This document shows positions 54,914-62,541 of a stretch of DNA of 64,000 bases, in pieces (within the stretch, counting starts at the first letter, position 1; every line of letters begins with the position of its first letter). The notes under the pieces were generated by a model. It saw only the letters and a list, made by a program, of their open reading frames with translations, searched no databases and had not been told where the DNA came from. The translations under genes were made by a program, and so were the position numbers. Location of the stretch: positions 62,001-126,000 of the forward strand of contig NZ_JAIZDB010000009.1 in NCBI RefSeq assembly GCF_029533155.1. The letters are read 5' to 3'. This DNA comes from Psychrobacillus antarcticus (GTDB taxonomy: Bacteria; Bacillota; Bacilli; Bacillales_A; Planococcaceae).

Positions 54914-54979
54914 GGCTAACGGGTGCTTTACTTCAAGAAGGAGTAAAGCCTCTTTTCTTATTGAACTAACGCAGCAGGT
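54914..54979 (+). repeat. Cassette boundary unit E, left part (interrupted by the intron)
   Basis: Tail CTAACGGGTGC (54916-54926), the same terminator hairpin as unit D, then AACTAACGCAGCAGGT up to 54979. The unit resumes at 56921 with TAGTTGAACA on the other side of the group II intron. Joined, the CTAAC...GTTAG span is 67 bp and differs from unit D at one base. Confidence 0.85.
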
Positions 54980-56920
54980 GTGCGGCCGAGCCTAGGTCGT
55001 ATCATATAGCGGGTGGGATTCCCGTCGAGAAAGAACTAGCCATTCACTCGTAGCGAGTCTTGGAGGGCTAATGGTAACATTAGCCTTTAAGCGTAGACAG
55101 TTAGGTGGCGGGCCGAAAGCCAAATGGTTGAAGGGATGGAGCTCCAAAATGTTAGTAAACGAGAGGGCTGATACCTTACCTGCGGTAGAAAGCTACATTT
55201 TATCCTTCGCTAAAGGCAAGAAGGATAAAACCTCTCTGGGGTCAGAGACCTTGGCACGTCACACATGGATATGATACGGCAACTCGGGAGACCCTACCGG
55301 TCTTTTCTTCTTATAGAAGAGTATGGTGTACAAGCGATAATAAGCAAGGAAACCAAATGCCGTTGTAGGGAGTCGGATAGCAGCGTAGTACCAATGAAGT
55401 TGGGTAATGCCGATGGAGGAAAGGCTGCTACCAAGTTATCACCCTTATTAGGGATACATTTACTACACGCGGAGGTAGGGATAATAAATGGAAACAAAAC
55501 TACTAAGGATAGCAGAATTAGCAAAATCTGAACCGAGAATGAAATTTACATCTCTTGCACATTTACTAAATAAGCAATCACTAGTTCAATGCCATCATGA
55601 ATTACCTAATAAGAAGGCAACTGGGGTTAATGGCACAACTAAAGAGCAATATAGTGAAACACTAGAAGAAAATATAGAGGACTTAGTAAGTAGGCTTAAA
55701 AGTAAAAGTTATCATCCTGTTCCCGTAAGGAGAATGTATATTCCCAAGCTTAACTCCAACAAGAAAAGACCGTTGGGGATACCAGAACATGAAGATAAGA
55801 TTGTACAGAAAGGCGTTACAAAAATACTAAATGCCATCTATGAAAATGATTTTCTAGACTGCTCGTTTGGGTTCCGCCCAAATCGTAACTGCCATGATGC
55901 TTTGAAGATATTAAATCATTATATTGAAAAGAAATCAGTAAATTATGTAGTAGATGTAGATATCAAAGGGTTCTTTGACAACGTTGACCACATATGGATG
56001 ATCGAGTTCTTAAAACTGCGAATCGCTGACCCTAACCTACTTAGAATAATTGGTAGGTTTCTTAAAGGTGGATATATAGAGGAAGGAAAGAAATACAAGA
56101 CAGATAAAGGCACACCGCAAGGTGGAGTCATATCTCCAGTACTTGCCAATCTATACCTCCACTATGTCCTAGACCTATGGTTTGAGCATAAGGTCAGAAA
56201 ACAGTGTAAAGGGCAAGCATACATAGTCAGGTACGCAGATGACTTTGTTTGTTGCTTCCAATATAAGAGCGAAGCTCAGGAATTCTTTGAATCATTGAAG
56301 CTGAGATTACTGAAGTTTAACTTAGAAATAGCGGAGGATAAAACTAAGATTATTCCCTTCGGGAGATTTGCGGAGAAAGATGCAAAACAAACGGGGAATA
56401 GAAAACCTGCAACCTTTGATTTCCTCGGTTTCACACACTATTGTGGGAAGAGTAAACAAGGAATTTTTCGTGTGAAACGGAAAACAAGTAGGAAGAAGCT
56501 ACAAGGTAAACTAAAGGAATCGAAAGAATGGATAAAGAATAACCGAAATAAAGATATTCATATGATTATGGATAGATTTAAACGCTCGCTTGTAGGATAT
56601 TACAACTACTATTGCATCACGGATAACACTCCAAGTGTTCACCAATTTAAAGACAAAATCCTATATTTACTTTTTAGATGGCTCAACAGGAGAAGTCAAA
56701 GAAAATCTTTTACTTGGGATAAATTCTATCTCTTTCTTCATAAGTTTCCTTTACCTTCACCAAGAGTTAAGGTGAATATATATGACTTAAGAAAAGAGAT
56801 AAGCTATATTTTGTGAATGGTGACTAGGAGGAGCCGTGTGCGTAAATAGCGCAAGCACGGTTCTGTGAGGGGGGAGGAACACAATCTACCGCAGGGTAGA
56901 GAGGTTCCCTTCTACTCGAC
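54980..56920 (+). mobile_element. Group II intron, 1941 bp, inserted in a cassette boundary unit
   Basis: Begins GTGCGGCCGAGCC (GTGYG consensus) and ends CTCGAC (AY). The long structured 5' region (54980-55487) has GAAAGAACTAGCC- and GGGAGACCC-type stems. The ORF at 55488-56816 encodes the maturase. Domain V is GAGCCGTGTGCG ... GCACGGTTCTGTG (about 56831-56867). Domain VI is the stem GGAAC ... GGTTCC around CTACC/GGTAG (about 56876-56909). Excising the intron in silico rejoins GCAGCAGGT to TAGTTGAACA and exactly rebuilds the head box seen in unit D. Confidence 0.92.
55488..56816 (+). CDS. ltrA: Group II intron reverse transcriptase/maturase
   Basis: A 442-aa intron-encoded protein: RT domain (LGIPEHEDKIVQKGV, SFGFRPNRN, VVDVDIKGFFDNV, GTPQGGVISPVLANLYL, catalytic YADDF at about 248) followed by thumb and maturase domain X (FDFLGFTHYCGK, RFKRSLVGYYNYY). 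It ends soon after domain X with no HNH/CxxC zinc region, so it lacks the DNA endonuclease domain. Such introns (classes C, D and E) rely on hairpins or replication forks for priming. GGAGGTAGGG precedes ATG 55488. It is intact and probably functional. Confidence 0.93.
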   Translation: METKLLRIAELAKSEPRMKFTSLAHLLNKQSLVQCHHELPNKKATGVNGTTKEQYSETLEENIEDLVSRLKSKSYHPVPVRRMYIPKLNSNKKRPLGIPEHEDKIVQKGVTKILNAIYENDFLDCSFGFRPNRNCHDALKILNHYIEKKSVNYVVDVDIKGFFDNVDHIWMIEFLKLRIADPNLLRIIGRFLKGGYIEEGKKYKTDKGTPQGGVISPVLANLYLHYVLDLWFEHKVRKQCKGQAYIVRYADDFVCCFQYKSEAQEFFESLKLRLLKFNLEIAEDKTKIIPFGRFAEKDAKQTGNRKPATFDFLGFTHYCGKSKQGIFRVKRKTSRKKLQGKLKESKEWIKNNRNKDIHMIMDRFKRSLVGYYNYYCITDNTPSVHQFKDKILYLLFRWLNRRSQRKSFTWDKFYLFLHKFPLPSPRVKVNIYDLRKEISYIL

Positions 56921-56973
56921 TAGTTGAACAGTGTTGTTTAACTTAAGTTCAACAATCGGGCCAGATTGTTAGA
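56921..56973 (+). repeat. Unit E right part plus head box F
   Basis: TAGTTGAACA completes unit E. Fifteen to twenty bases on, TTCAACAATCGGGCCAGA then TTGTTAGA (56948-56973) is a head box of a second sequence class, with stem AACAATC/GATTGTT. Two consecutive heads suggest that a cassette body has been lost or an empty unit remains. Confidence 0.7.
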
Positions 56974-56991
56974 TAGTAAGGGGAGATAGTA

Positions 56992-57564
56992 TTGCATACA
57001 ATTTATGATTTAGCTTTTGCCGTTATATTGATTTTTTCTTTGATTTTATATATTATCATTGATTTTAAACGGAACGGAAAAAGTAATCTTGTAAGGAGAA
57101 TATTCTATTATAGCTTCATCATTTATTCACTGATTGTTGCCAGACTTACAATTGGGGGAATTTGGATCCCTTTGTGGAAAGATAATGAACCATCCGTTCA
57201 ATTGGTTCCATTCTATTTCTTGAAAGAGTTATTTTTAATGTATCGCTATGTTGGGATTGATTGGTCTTTCTGGAACTCATTAAAATTAACCTTTTTTAAT
57301 TTTATTATGTTAATGCCTTTAGGTGTTTATCTGTCCTTTTTGTTTAAGCTGGAAAGTAAAATTAAAGCCTTTCTAATAATATTTCTCGTTAGTTTTATGA
57401 TTGAAACTGTTCAATTTTCCTTTACCTACATTGGACTGATAAGACCTCGTACCTTTAATGTCGATGACATAATAATGAATTCAATGGGTGGATACATAGC
57501 TTTTTTATTATGCGTGTTACTGAAGAAAATTTACTTCAATAAACGTTTAGGAAACAAAAGGTAA
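56992..57564 (+). CDS. VanZ-like family membrane protein (cassette 4)
   Basis: A 190-aa protein with about five transmembrane helices and the VanZ-like signature in the second half (NFIMLMPLGVYLSFLF, SFMIETVQFSFTYIG, RTFNVDDIIMNSMGGYIAF). VanZ gives low-level teicoplanin resistance in enterococci; most relatives have unknown functions. TTG 56992 follows AAGGGGAGATA. It is bracketed by head F and tail G, both of the AATCGGG class. Confidence 0.85.
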   Translation: MHTIYDLAFAVILIFSLILYIIIDFKRNGKSNLVRRIFYYSFIIYSLIVARLTIGGIWIPLWKDNEPSVQLVPFYFLKELFLMYRYVGIDWSFWNSLKLTFFNFIMLMPLGVYLSFLFKLESKIKAFLIIFLVSFMIETVQFSFTYIGLIRPRTFNVDDIIMNSMGGYIAFLLCVLLKKIYFNKRLGNKR

Positions 57565-57576
57565 TTTAACTCGATC

Positions 57577-57634
57577 CACGCAATCGGGTGCGATTGCAGG
57601 ACATCGCTGTACCAGAATCGGGCTGGATTGATGA
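57577..57634 (+). repeat. Cassette boundary unit G (AATCGGG class)
   Basis: Tail GCAATCGGGTGCGATTGC (57580-57597) and head AATCGGGCTGGATTGATG (57616-57633). Same organisation as unit D but with CAATC/GATTG arms and no terminator hairpin between; the CAATC to GATTG span is about 50 bp. Confidence 0.75.
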
Positions 57635-57684
57635 ATCTAATTTCAAGCCAAAAACGTCTAAAAAAGGATAAAGGAGGTTTATTG

Positions 57685-58077
57685 ATGAGTATTTCCGAAA
57701 TTATTATCCTGATACTGATTTACAGCGGATTGCTTGTTTTCTTTTTAGTTCCATCTACTAAAATGGAACAGGTAAAAGTGTATAAAGGACAAGTATCCCT
57801 CTCCTCTGTTTTTAAAGACACTTTAGTTAAATTGGTCTTTCAAAAAAAGGCTATATTTGCTTTAGCACTGTTTGGATTTGCGTTATACGGTATTCAGTCT
57901 GGGTTTGTCGGTGAAGAATGGCATTATAATGCTCATAGCGGCTACCCATCAATCAGTTATAAATTGCCAGCACTGCTTACTATGGGTGGTGCAGTAATAT
58001 ATACAGCTATACTCTTCCTGGTAATTGGGTATGTGAGGACAATAAAGAGCATAAGGAATGCGAAGTATCAAGCATAG
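57685..58077 (+). CDS. Small membrane protein, 130 aa (cassette 5)
   Basis: Three transmembrane helices (about 4-24, 56-74, 98-120). The extracytoplasmic loop EEWHYNAHSGYPSISYK is rich in aromatic residues and histidine. AAAGGAGGTTTATTG gives an excellent site for ATG 57685; a longer frame from 57628 is not needed. It is bracketed by head G and the tail at 58091, both of the AATCGGG class. Unknown function. Confidence 0.7.
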   Translation: MSISEIIILILIYSGLLVFFLVPSTKMEQVKVYKGQVSLSSVFKDTLVKLVFQKKAIFALALFGFALYGIQSGFVGEEWHYNAHSGYPSISYKLPALLTMGGAVIYTAILFLVIGYVRTIKSIRNAKYQA

Positions 58078-58090
58078 AAAAGGAATTATA

Positions 58091-58160
58091 ACAACAATCG
58101 GGCGCGATTGTTGTATTAGCGTGTCTGTTCTTATTCAACTAACGGGTGCGTTTGTTAAAG
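58091..58160 (+). repeat. Terminal tail boxes H1 and H2
   Basis: H1 (58091-58114) is a perfect 10-bp stem ACAACAATCG with loop GGCG. H2 (58136-58156) is CAACTAACGGGTGCGTTTG, a tail of the TAAC class. Two tails in a row at the end of the array suggest that another cassette has been lost between them. Confidence 0.75.
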
Positions 58161-58210
58161 ATTCGAAGAACGAAGTATCCGAAGTAAATGTTGAAATTTA
58201 GCCAAAATAA

Positions 58211-58260
58211 AAGGACCTTCACTAACTTTCAAATTGGGAAAAGTAGTGATGGTCCTCTTA
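58211..58260 (+). terminator. Terminator-like hairpin after the array
   Basis: AAGGACCTTCACT ... AGTGATGGTCCTCTT; stem of about 11 paired bases with a TT bulge. Confidence 0.55.
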
Positions 58261-58367
58261 AAATGGAAGCAGAATTATGAAAAAGTGTTTGATATGAACT
58301 TCTCGGTATTACACCAATTAGTTACTTCTCATGGTAAATGATTTACCTCTATATTCTATAGGTATAA

Positions 58368-58620
58368 CTACAATGTTTCTTCATACTCTCTGACAAGTTT
58401 ATAAAAAGTAATCTTTTTCACTCCAATTTCTTGCATTGCTTTCACTGCTATAATCTCTCCCGATTTCCAGCTAGCATACGGTTCTTTAAACTCCTCAGTG
58501 ACCGTAACCTTGGGACGTACAAAAATTGTGCCGTTTTGCAAAGCCACATCAATTTCTTCACGCAGCCGTTTTCAAATTTGAATAGTTTCATCCATCAAGG
58601 TGGACCATAAGTGGCCAATA
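58368..58620 (-). pseudogene. Serine recombinase (resolvase/invertase) C-terminal remnant
   Basis: On the minus strand: DETIQI, an in-frame TGA, then KRLREEIDVALQNGTIFV+RPKVTVTEEFKEPYASWKSGEIIAVKAMQEIGVKKITFYKLVREYE and stop. This is the hinge helix and HTH of a resolvase/invertase; the N-terminal catalytic domain with its Ser is absent. A trace of an earlier mobile element at the edge of the cassette region. Confidence 0.8.
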
Positions 58621-58910
58621 TTAACATTTAAATTACACAAATCCGACTTATAAACCTTCACTTGTAGACCATAATCCACATGTAGATTACACTTCTTTCA
58701 TTAAATTTTTTACCCACTAGTAATTCATATCAATTATTATTTGTTTTATCAAGTATGGATTATTTAGTGAAAAATTTATAAATATCTAATACATTTCGAG
58801 AAAAAAAAGAAGTGTGAACGAAAATGGAAGAGTATAAAGGTGCTTATGGAGAAGAAATAGCAGGATTTGCACACTAGTGAACACGCTAGAAAATGATAAA
58901 TTTCTCATTG
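58621..58910. other. Gene-free spacer
   Basis: A+T-rich DNA upstream of the PepSY gene with no supported gene or repeat. Confidence 0.4.
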
Positions 58911-58959
58911 AACTTTCATCAACTTCTTAAAAAAGCTTCGTTAACTTTTCATAACTCTC
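58911..58959 (+). promoter_or_regulatory. Direct repeat upstream of the PepSY gene, possible response-regulator site
   Basis: AACTTTCATCAACTTC (58911-58926) and AACTTTTCATAACTCTC (58943-58959), offset 32 bp (three helical turns), about 55-100 bp before the start codon. OmpR-type regulators bind such direct repeats, and one is encoded at the end of this cluster. Prediction only. Confidence 0.4.
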
Positions 58960-59013
58960 TGTCAGAATAGGGACTGTAAGAAAGATTCACAATAATTTTT
59001 AGGAGGAATACAG

Positions 59014-59673
59014 ATGAAAAAGAAATTAATAATCCCAGTTTTAGCTGCAACACTAATTGGGGGTGCAGTAGTAGGTAATAGCGTATATTCTACTGCGTTT
59101 GCAAGCAACAACGCAGCTACAACGACTCAAGCAGAAGATCAAAAAGACGATGACAATATTGCCGATCTTCAAGCAAAAGCAAAATTGACTGTAGATGAAG
59201 CACAAGAAATTGCACTAAACAAAGTAGCAGGAACAGTAAATGAATCTGAATTAGAAGATGAAGATGGTGTAGTTGTTTACGGCTTTGAAATTCAAACAGC
59301 TTCAGGTGAAGTAAATGATGTGAAAGTCAATGCAATAAATGGAGATATCGTTAAGGTCGAAAATGATGCAAATGACGATGAAAATGGAACTGAAGAAAGT
59401 GAAGAAAATGACGGAGAAGAAAATGACGATAACATTGCGGAACTTCAAGCAAAAGCAAAATTGACTGTAGATGAAGCACAAGCAATTGCATTAAAAGAAG
59501 TACCAGGAACAGTAAATGAATCTGAATTAGAAGATGAAGATGGTGTAGTTGTTTACGGTTTTGAAATCCAATCAACTAACGGAGTACAAGACGTGAAAAT
59601 TGATGCTGCTACAGGAAAAGTAGTGAAAGTTGAAGCGGACAATGAAGCTGAAGATCAAGAAGGAAACGAATAA
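59014..59673 (+). CDS. Secreted tandem-PepSY protein
   Basis: A 219-aa secreted protein: signal peptide (about 1-30), then two PepSY domains (about 50-115 and 145-205) joined by a very acidic Asp/Glu/Asn linker. The two copies share the block LQAKAKLTVDEAQ and the block VNESELEDEDGVVVYGFEIQ, and the DNA is nearly identical there, indicating recent duplication. PepSY domains are thought to restrain proteases or bind envelope ligands. AGGAGGAATACAG precedes the ATG. A terminator follows, so it can be made in excess over the ABC genes. Confidence 0.88.
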   Translation: MKKKLIIPVLAATLIGGAVVGNSVYSTAFASNNAATTTQAEDQKDDDNIADLQAKAKLTVDEAQEIALNKVAGTVNESELEDEDGVVVYGFEIQTASGEVNDVKVNAINGDIVKVENDANDDENGTEESEENDGEENDDNIAELQAKAKLTVDEAQAIALKEVPGTVNESELEDEDGVVVYGFEIQSTNGVQDVKIDAATGKVVKVEADNEAEDQEGNE

Positions 59674-59684
59674 TCGAATTTTCT

Positions 59685-59722
59685 AAAGGGAAAAGGTGGG
59701 TGTCCCATCTTTTCCTTTTTTT
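59685..59722 (+). terminator. Terminator between PepSY and ABC genes
   Basis: GGGAAAAGGTGGG, loop TGT, CCCATCTTTTCC, then T7; probably partial attenuation inside the cluster. Confidence 0.75.
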
Positions 59723-59752
59723 CTTTCATCAATTATTAGGAGGAGGTATCCC

Positions 59753-60520
59753 ATGATTCAAACGAAGGATTTAACAATGGAGTATCCAAATGGATTCACC
59801 GCAGTTAATCAATTAAGTTTACAAGTAAACGAAGGAGATATCTACGGTTTTTTAGGTCCCAATGGTGCCGGTAAAACAACAACTATTCGTATGTTAGATG
59901 GGCTTTTAAAGCCAACAGCTGGGGAAGTTCTTATTCAAGGGAAAAGTGTTATACGCAACGAACGAGAAATTAGAAAGATGATAGGTGTTTTACCGGAGTC
60001 CCATGGTTATTATAACTGGATGACGGGGGTAGAGTATTTACTATTCTTCGCACAACTTTACGGAGTAAGTAAAAGCAAACAAAAAGAACGAGTAGAAGAA
60101 GTACTTCGTTTAGTTGGAATGACTAATAAAGCAAATATCCCAATTGGACAATATTCTCGAGGGATGAGACAAAGAATCGGTATTGCAAAAACAATCATCC
60201 ACGAACCAGTTCTAATTTTTTTAGACGAACCTACACTTGGTTTAGATCCTCAAGGGCAAAGAGATATTCAAATGATTTTACAAGATTTAAATAAAAAACA
60301 CGGGGTTACGATATTCATCACTTCTCATTTGCTAAAAGAAATCTCCGAAATCTGTAATCGAGTAGCTATTGTAAAGGAAGGGAATTTAATAGAAGAAGAT
60401 TATTTAGATTCCCTTTTGAACAAATATCGACCATTGAAAGCAGATACCACGGAACCGATTACTTTAGAAGAGGTATTCTTTTATCTTACAGGCCAGGAAG
60501 ATACGGAGGTACATTTATGA
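59753..60520 (+). CDS. ABC exporter ATP-binding protein
   Basis: A 255-aa ATPase with Walker A GPNGAGKTT, Q-loop VLPESHGYYN, signature YSRGMRQRIGI, Walker B LIFLDEPTLGLDP and H-loop ITSHLL, in the style of CcmA/NatA/antibiotic exporters. ATG 59753 follows AGGAGGAGG; the longer frame upstream runs through the terminator and is not used. It overlaps the permease gene by four bases. Confidence 0.9.
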   Translation: MIQTKDLTMEYPNGFTAVNQLSLQVNEGDIYGFLGPNGAGKTTTIRMLDGLLKPTAGEVLIQGKSVIRNEREIRKMIGVLPESHGYYNWMTGVEYLLFFAQLYGVSKSKQKERVEEVLRLVGMTNKANIPIGQYSRGMRQRIGIAKTIIHEPVLIFLDEPTLGLDPQGQRDIQMILQDLNKKHGVTIFITSHLLKEISEICNRVAIVKEGNLIEEDYLDSLLNKYRPLKADTTEPITLEEVFFYLTGQEDTEVHL

Positions 60521-61275
60521 TAGCAGCACTCATCGGAAAGGAAATAAAGGAAAATGTTTTTTCTAAAAAGAGCTTGTGGATATATTTTGCAGTGACACTA
60601 TTGTTTAGCGGTCTTGCGTTAAGCTTTGTCTCCGTTAAAGAACTTAGTTTACTTGCTCAGGTAGAAGTAAATATGACCTTCATGAAAGTAGTTTTAGGGA
60701 TTAGTATTCTAGTAACGATCATTATTGGATCGAATATGTATGCGGGGGAAAGGGAAAGAGAAACACTTGAAAGTCTGTTATTATCCCCTTTGTCTAAAGC
60801 ACAAATTACATTTGGAAAATTAGTAGGTTTGCTCTTATTTTGGTTCATCATTTCTTTATTATCTCTACCCTACTTTTTTGCACTTTCAATGGGTACGGAT
60901 ATATTTGTGAAAGCACTGGTGTTTCTTTATCTAATTTGTTTTCCTTTAGTCATTGGATTTGCAGCGTTATCGCTAGGGTTTTCTGCGATACTTTCATCTA
61001 CGAAGAGTTCTACCCTTTTATCATTTGTTTTATTTTTAGTAACGGCAATACCGATGTTCTTATCAACGACGATGAAAAAAGGTGGATTTGCGCATATTGT
61101 GGACACAGTTAGCCCATTATCACGATCCATGCTGACGTTAAAGGATTATTTCGTGAATCGGCTCGGCTTCGCAGTACTGATGGTGGATTTACTGCCAGTA
61201 ATTATCTTCTTAATATTAAGTATTGGGTTATTGTTATTTGCAAATAATAAAATTACGCTTAAAGGAGGAGAATAA
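60517..61275 (+). CDS. ABC-2 type permease
   Basis: A 252-aa membrane subunit with six helices and the ABC-2 pattern (YAGERERETLESLLLSPLSKAQITFGKLVG). It is coupled by ATGA to the ATPase gene. Together they should export a peptide, lipid or toxic compound, or relay stress from the envelope. The exact substrate is unknown. Confidence 0.88.
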   Translation: MIAALIGKEIKENVFSKKSLWIYFAVTLLFSGLALSFVSVKELSLLAQVEVNMTFMKVVLGISILVTIIIGSNMYAGERERETLESLLLSPLSKAQITFGKLVGLLLFWFIISLLSLPYFFALSMGTDIFVKALVFLYLICFPLVIGFAALSLGFSAILSSTKSSTLLSFVLFLVTAIPMFLSTTMKKGGFAHIVDTVSPLSRSMLTLKDYFVNRLGFAVLMVDLLPVIIFLILSIGLLLFANNKITLKGGE

Positions 61276-61276
61276 G

Positions 61277-61804
61277 ATGAAAAAAGTATGGATTACTTTT
61301 GCTTTTCTCTTCACCTTTCAGATGATGACGCAAACAAGTGGGGTTGCATTTGCACAAGATACGTTAGATATTAAGATCCTCTCTCCTGATGCAGTGGAGA
61401 ACTACCCGGGTCTTGAAACGAGTGTGCAAGCTGAAATCACCAATTTATCAAACACAGAGCTGAAAAATGCAATGGCTTATATTACGATGGCAGATATCGG
61501 AAAACATATGACCGTAAATTTGGAGGACTATGGTGCAGATGTACCTATTTTACTCGATACATTAAAGCCACAGCAATCTGTAAAAGTTGAATTACCAATT
61601 CGTTTTGTGTATACAAGTCAATATAAATTGTATGTAACTGTAAGTAGTGACGACGATCAACAAATCCATTCAAGTGCGTCAATACCTGTGCATATTTTAG
61701 GAAATACACAAATTAATCCACTTTTTGTACAAATAGTATCGATTGCAATGCCAGTGATTTTACTCCTATTACTATTTTTCGTTACAAGAAGAAAAAAACA
61801 ATAA
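61277..61804 (+). CDS. Membrane-anchored NEW3-like beta-sandwich protein
   Basis: A 175-aa protein: signal peptide ending AFAQD, an extracytoplasmic beta-rich domain of about 110 residues resembling NEW3/CARDB domains (YPGLETSVQAEITNLSNTEL), and a C-terminal transmembrane helix with a RRKKQ tail. It starts two bases after the permease stop (AAAGGAGGAG). It is probably an accessory or sensor part of the exporter. Confidence 0.72.
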   Translation: MKKVWITFAFLFTFQMMTQTSGVAFAQDTLDIKILSPDAVENYPGLETSVQAEITNLSNTELKNAMAYITMADIGKHMTVNLEDYGADVPILLDTLKPQQSVKVELPIRFVYTSQYKLYVTVSSDDDQQIHSSASIPVHILGNTQINPLFVQIVSIAMPVILLLLLFFVTRRKKQ

Positions 61805-61869
61805 AGAAATTTGTCTGTCCTACCATTGTTCGATAACATGGAGATAATTAATTCGTGGGAGGGTTCGCG

Positions 61870-62541
61870 TTGAAAAAAGTATTAATCATTGAAGACGAAG
61901 AAAGCATTACAGAATTTCTAGAGTTAGAACTAAAACACGAGGGCTTCGATGTGACGGTTTTCCATGATGGTAGAGATGGATTAGAAGCAGCGCTAAATAA
62001 CCATTTTGATCTTATTCTTTTAGATTTAATGCTGCCCCATTTAAATGGCATAGAGATTTGCAGAAGAATTCGAGTAGTAAAAGAAACACCGATTATTATG
62101 CTTACAGCTAGGGATAGTGTGATGGATCGTGTCATGGGCTTAGATGTTGGGGCAGACGATTATATGTCAAAGCCTTTTTCCATAGAAGAACTCTTGGCAA
62201 GGATGCGTGTAATTTTTAGAAGAAATGAACGACATGAAGAAAACATCGTGAAACATTTAATATTCAAAGAAATTGAAGTAGACACTATATCACGAACTGT
62301 TAAGAAAGGGGAAGAAGAGATTCCTTTAACCAAAAGAGAGTATGAACTCCTCTTAATGTTTTTACAAAATGTGAACCGAGTTCTCTCTAGGGAATTGATT
62401 CTTGAGAAAATTTGGGGATATGAGACAGAAGTAGAGACGAATGTGGTCGACGTATATGTACGATATTTGCGAAACAAGATAAATAAAGAAAACGACAACT
62501 ATATCCACTCTGTCCGTGGAATTGGTTATGTGATGAAATGA
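61870..62541 (+). CDS. OmpR-family response regulator
   Basis: A 223-aa regulator: receiver domain with acidic pair EDEE, phosphoacceptor Asp in LILLDLMLP (about 51), Thr in MLTARD and Lys in MSKPFS, followed by a winged-helix DNA-binding domain (LTKREYELLLMFLQNVNRVLSRELILEKIWG). TTG 61870 suits the GGAGG site; a GTG at 61855 is also in frame. It overlaps the kinase gene by four bases. It may control the PepSY promoter at 58.9 kb. Confidence 0.92.
   Translation: MKKVLIIEDEESITEFLELELKHEGFDVTVFHDGRDGLEAALNNHFDLILLDLMLPHLNGIEICRRIRVVKETPIIMLTARDSVMDRVMGLDVGADDYMSKPFSIEELLARMRVIFRRNERHEENIVKHLIFKEIEVDTISRTVKKGEEEIPLTKREYELLLMFLQNVNRVLSRELILEKIWGYETEVETNVVDVYVRYLRNKINKENDNYIHSVRGIGYVMK

Noticed and set aside
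55071-55531. Two open frames of 67 and 88 codons upstream of the maturase
   Set aside because: They lie in the structured 5' RNA region of the group II intron and have no family features.
59351-59575. His/Leu-rich frame antisense to the PepSY gene
   Set aside because: Produced by the acidic coding sequence of the real gene; the composition is not protein-like.
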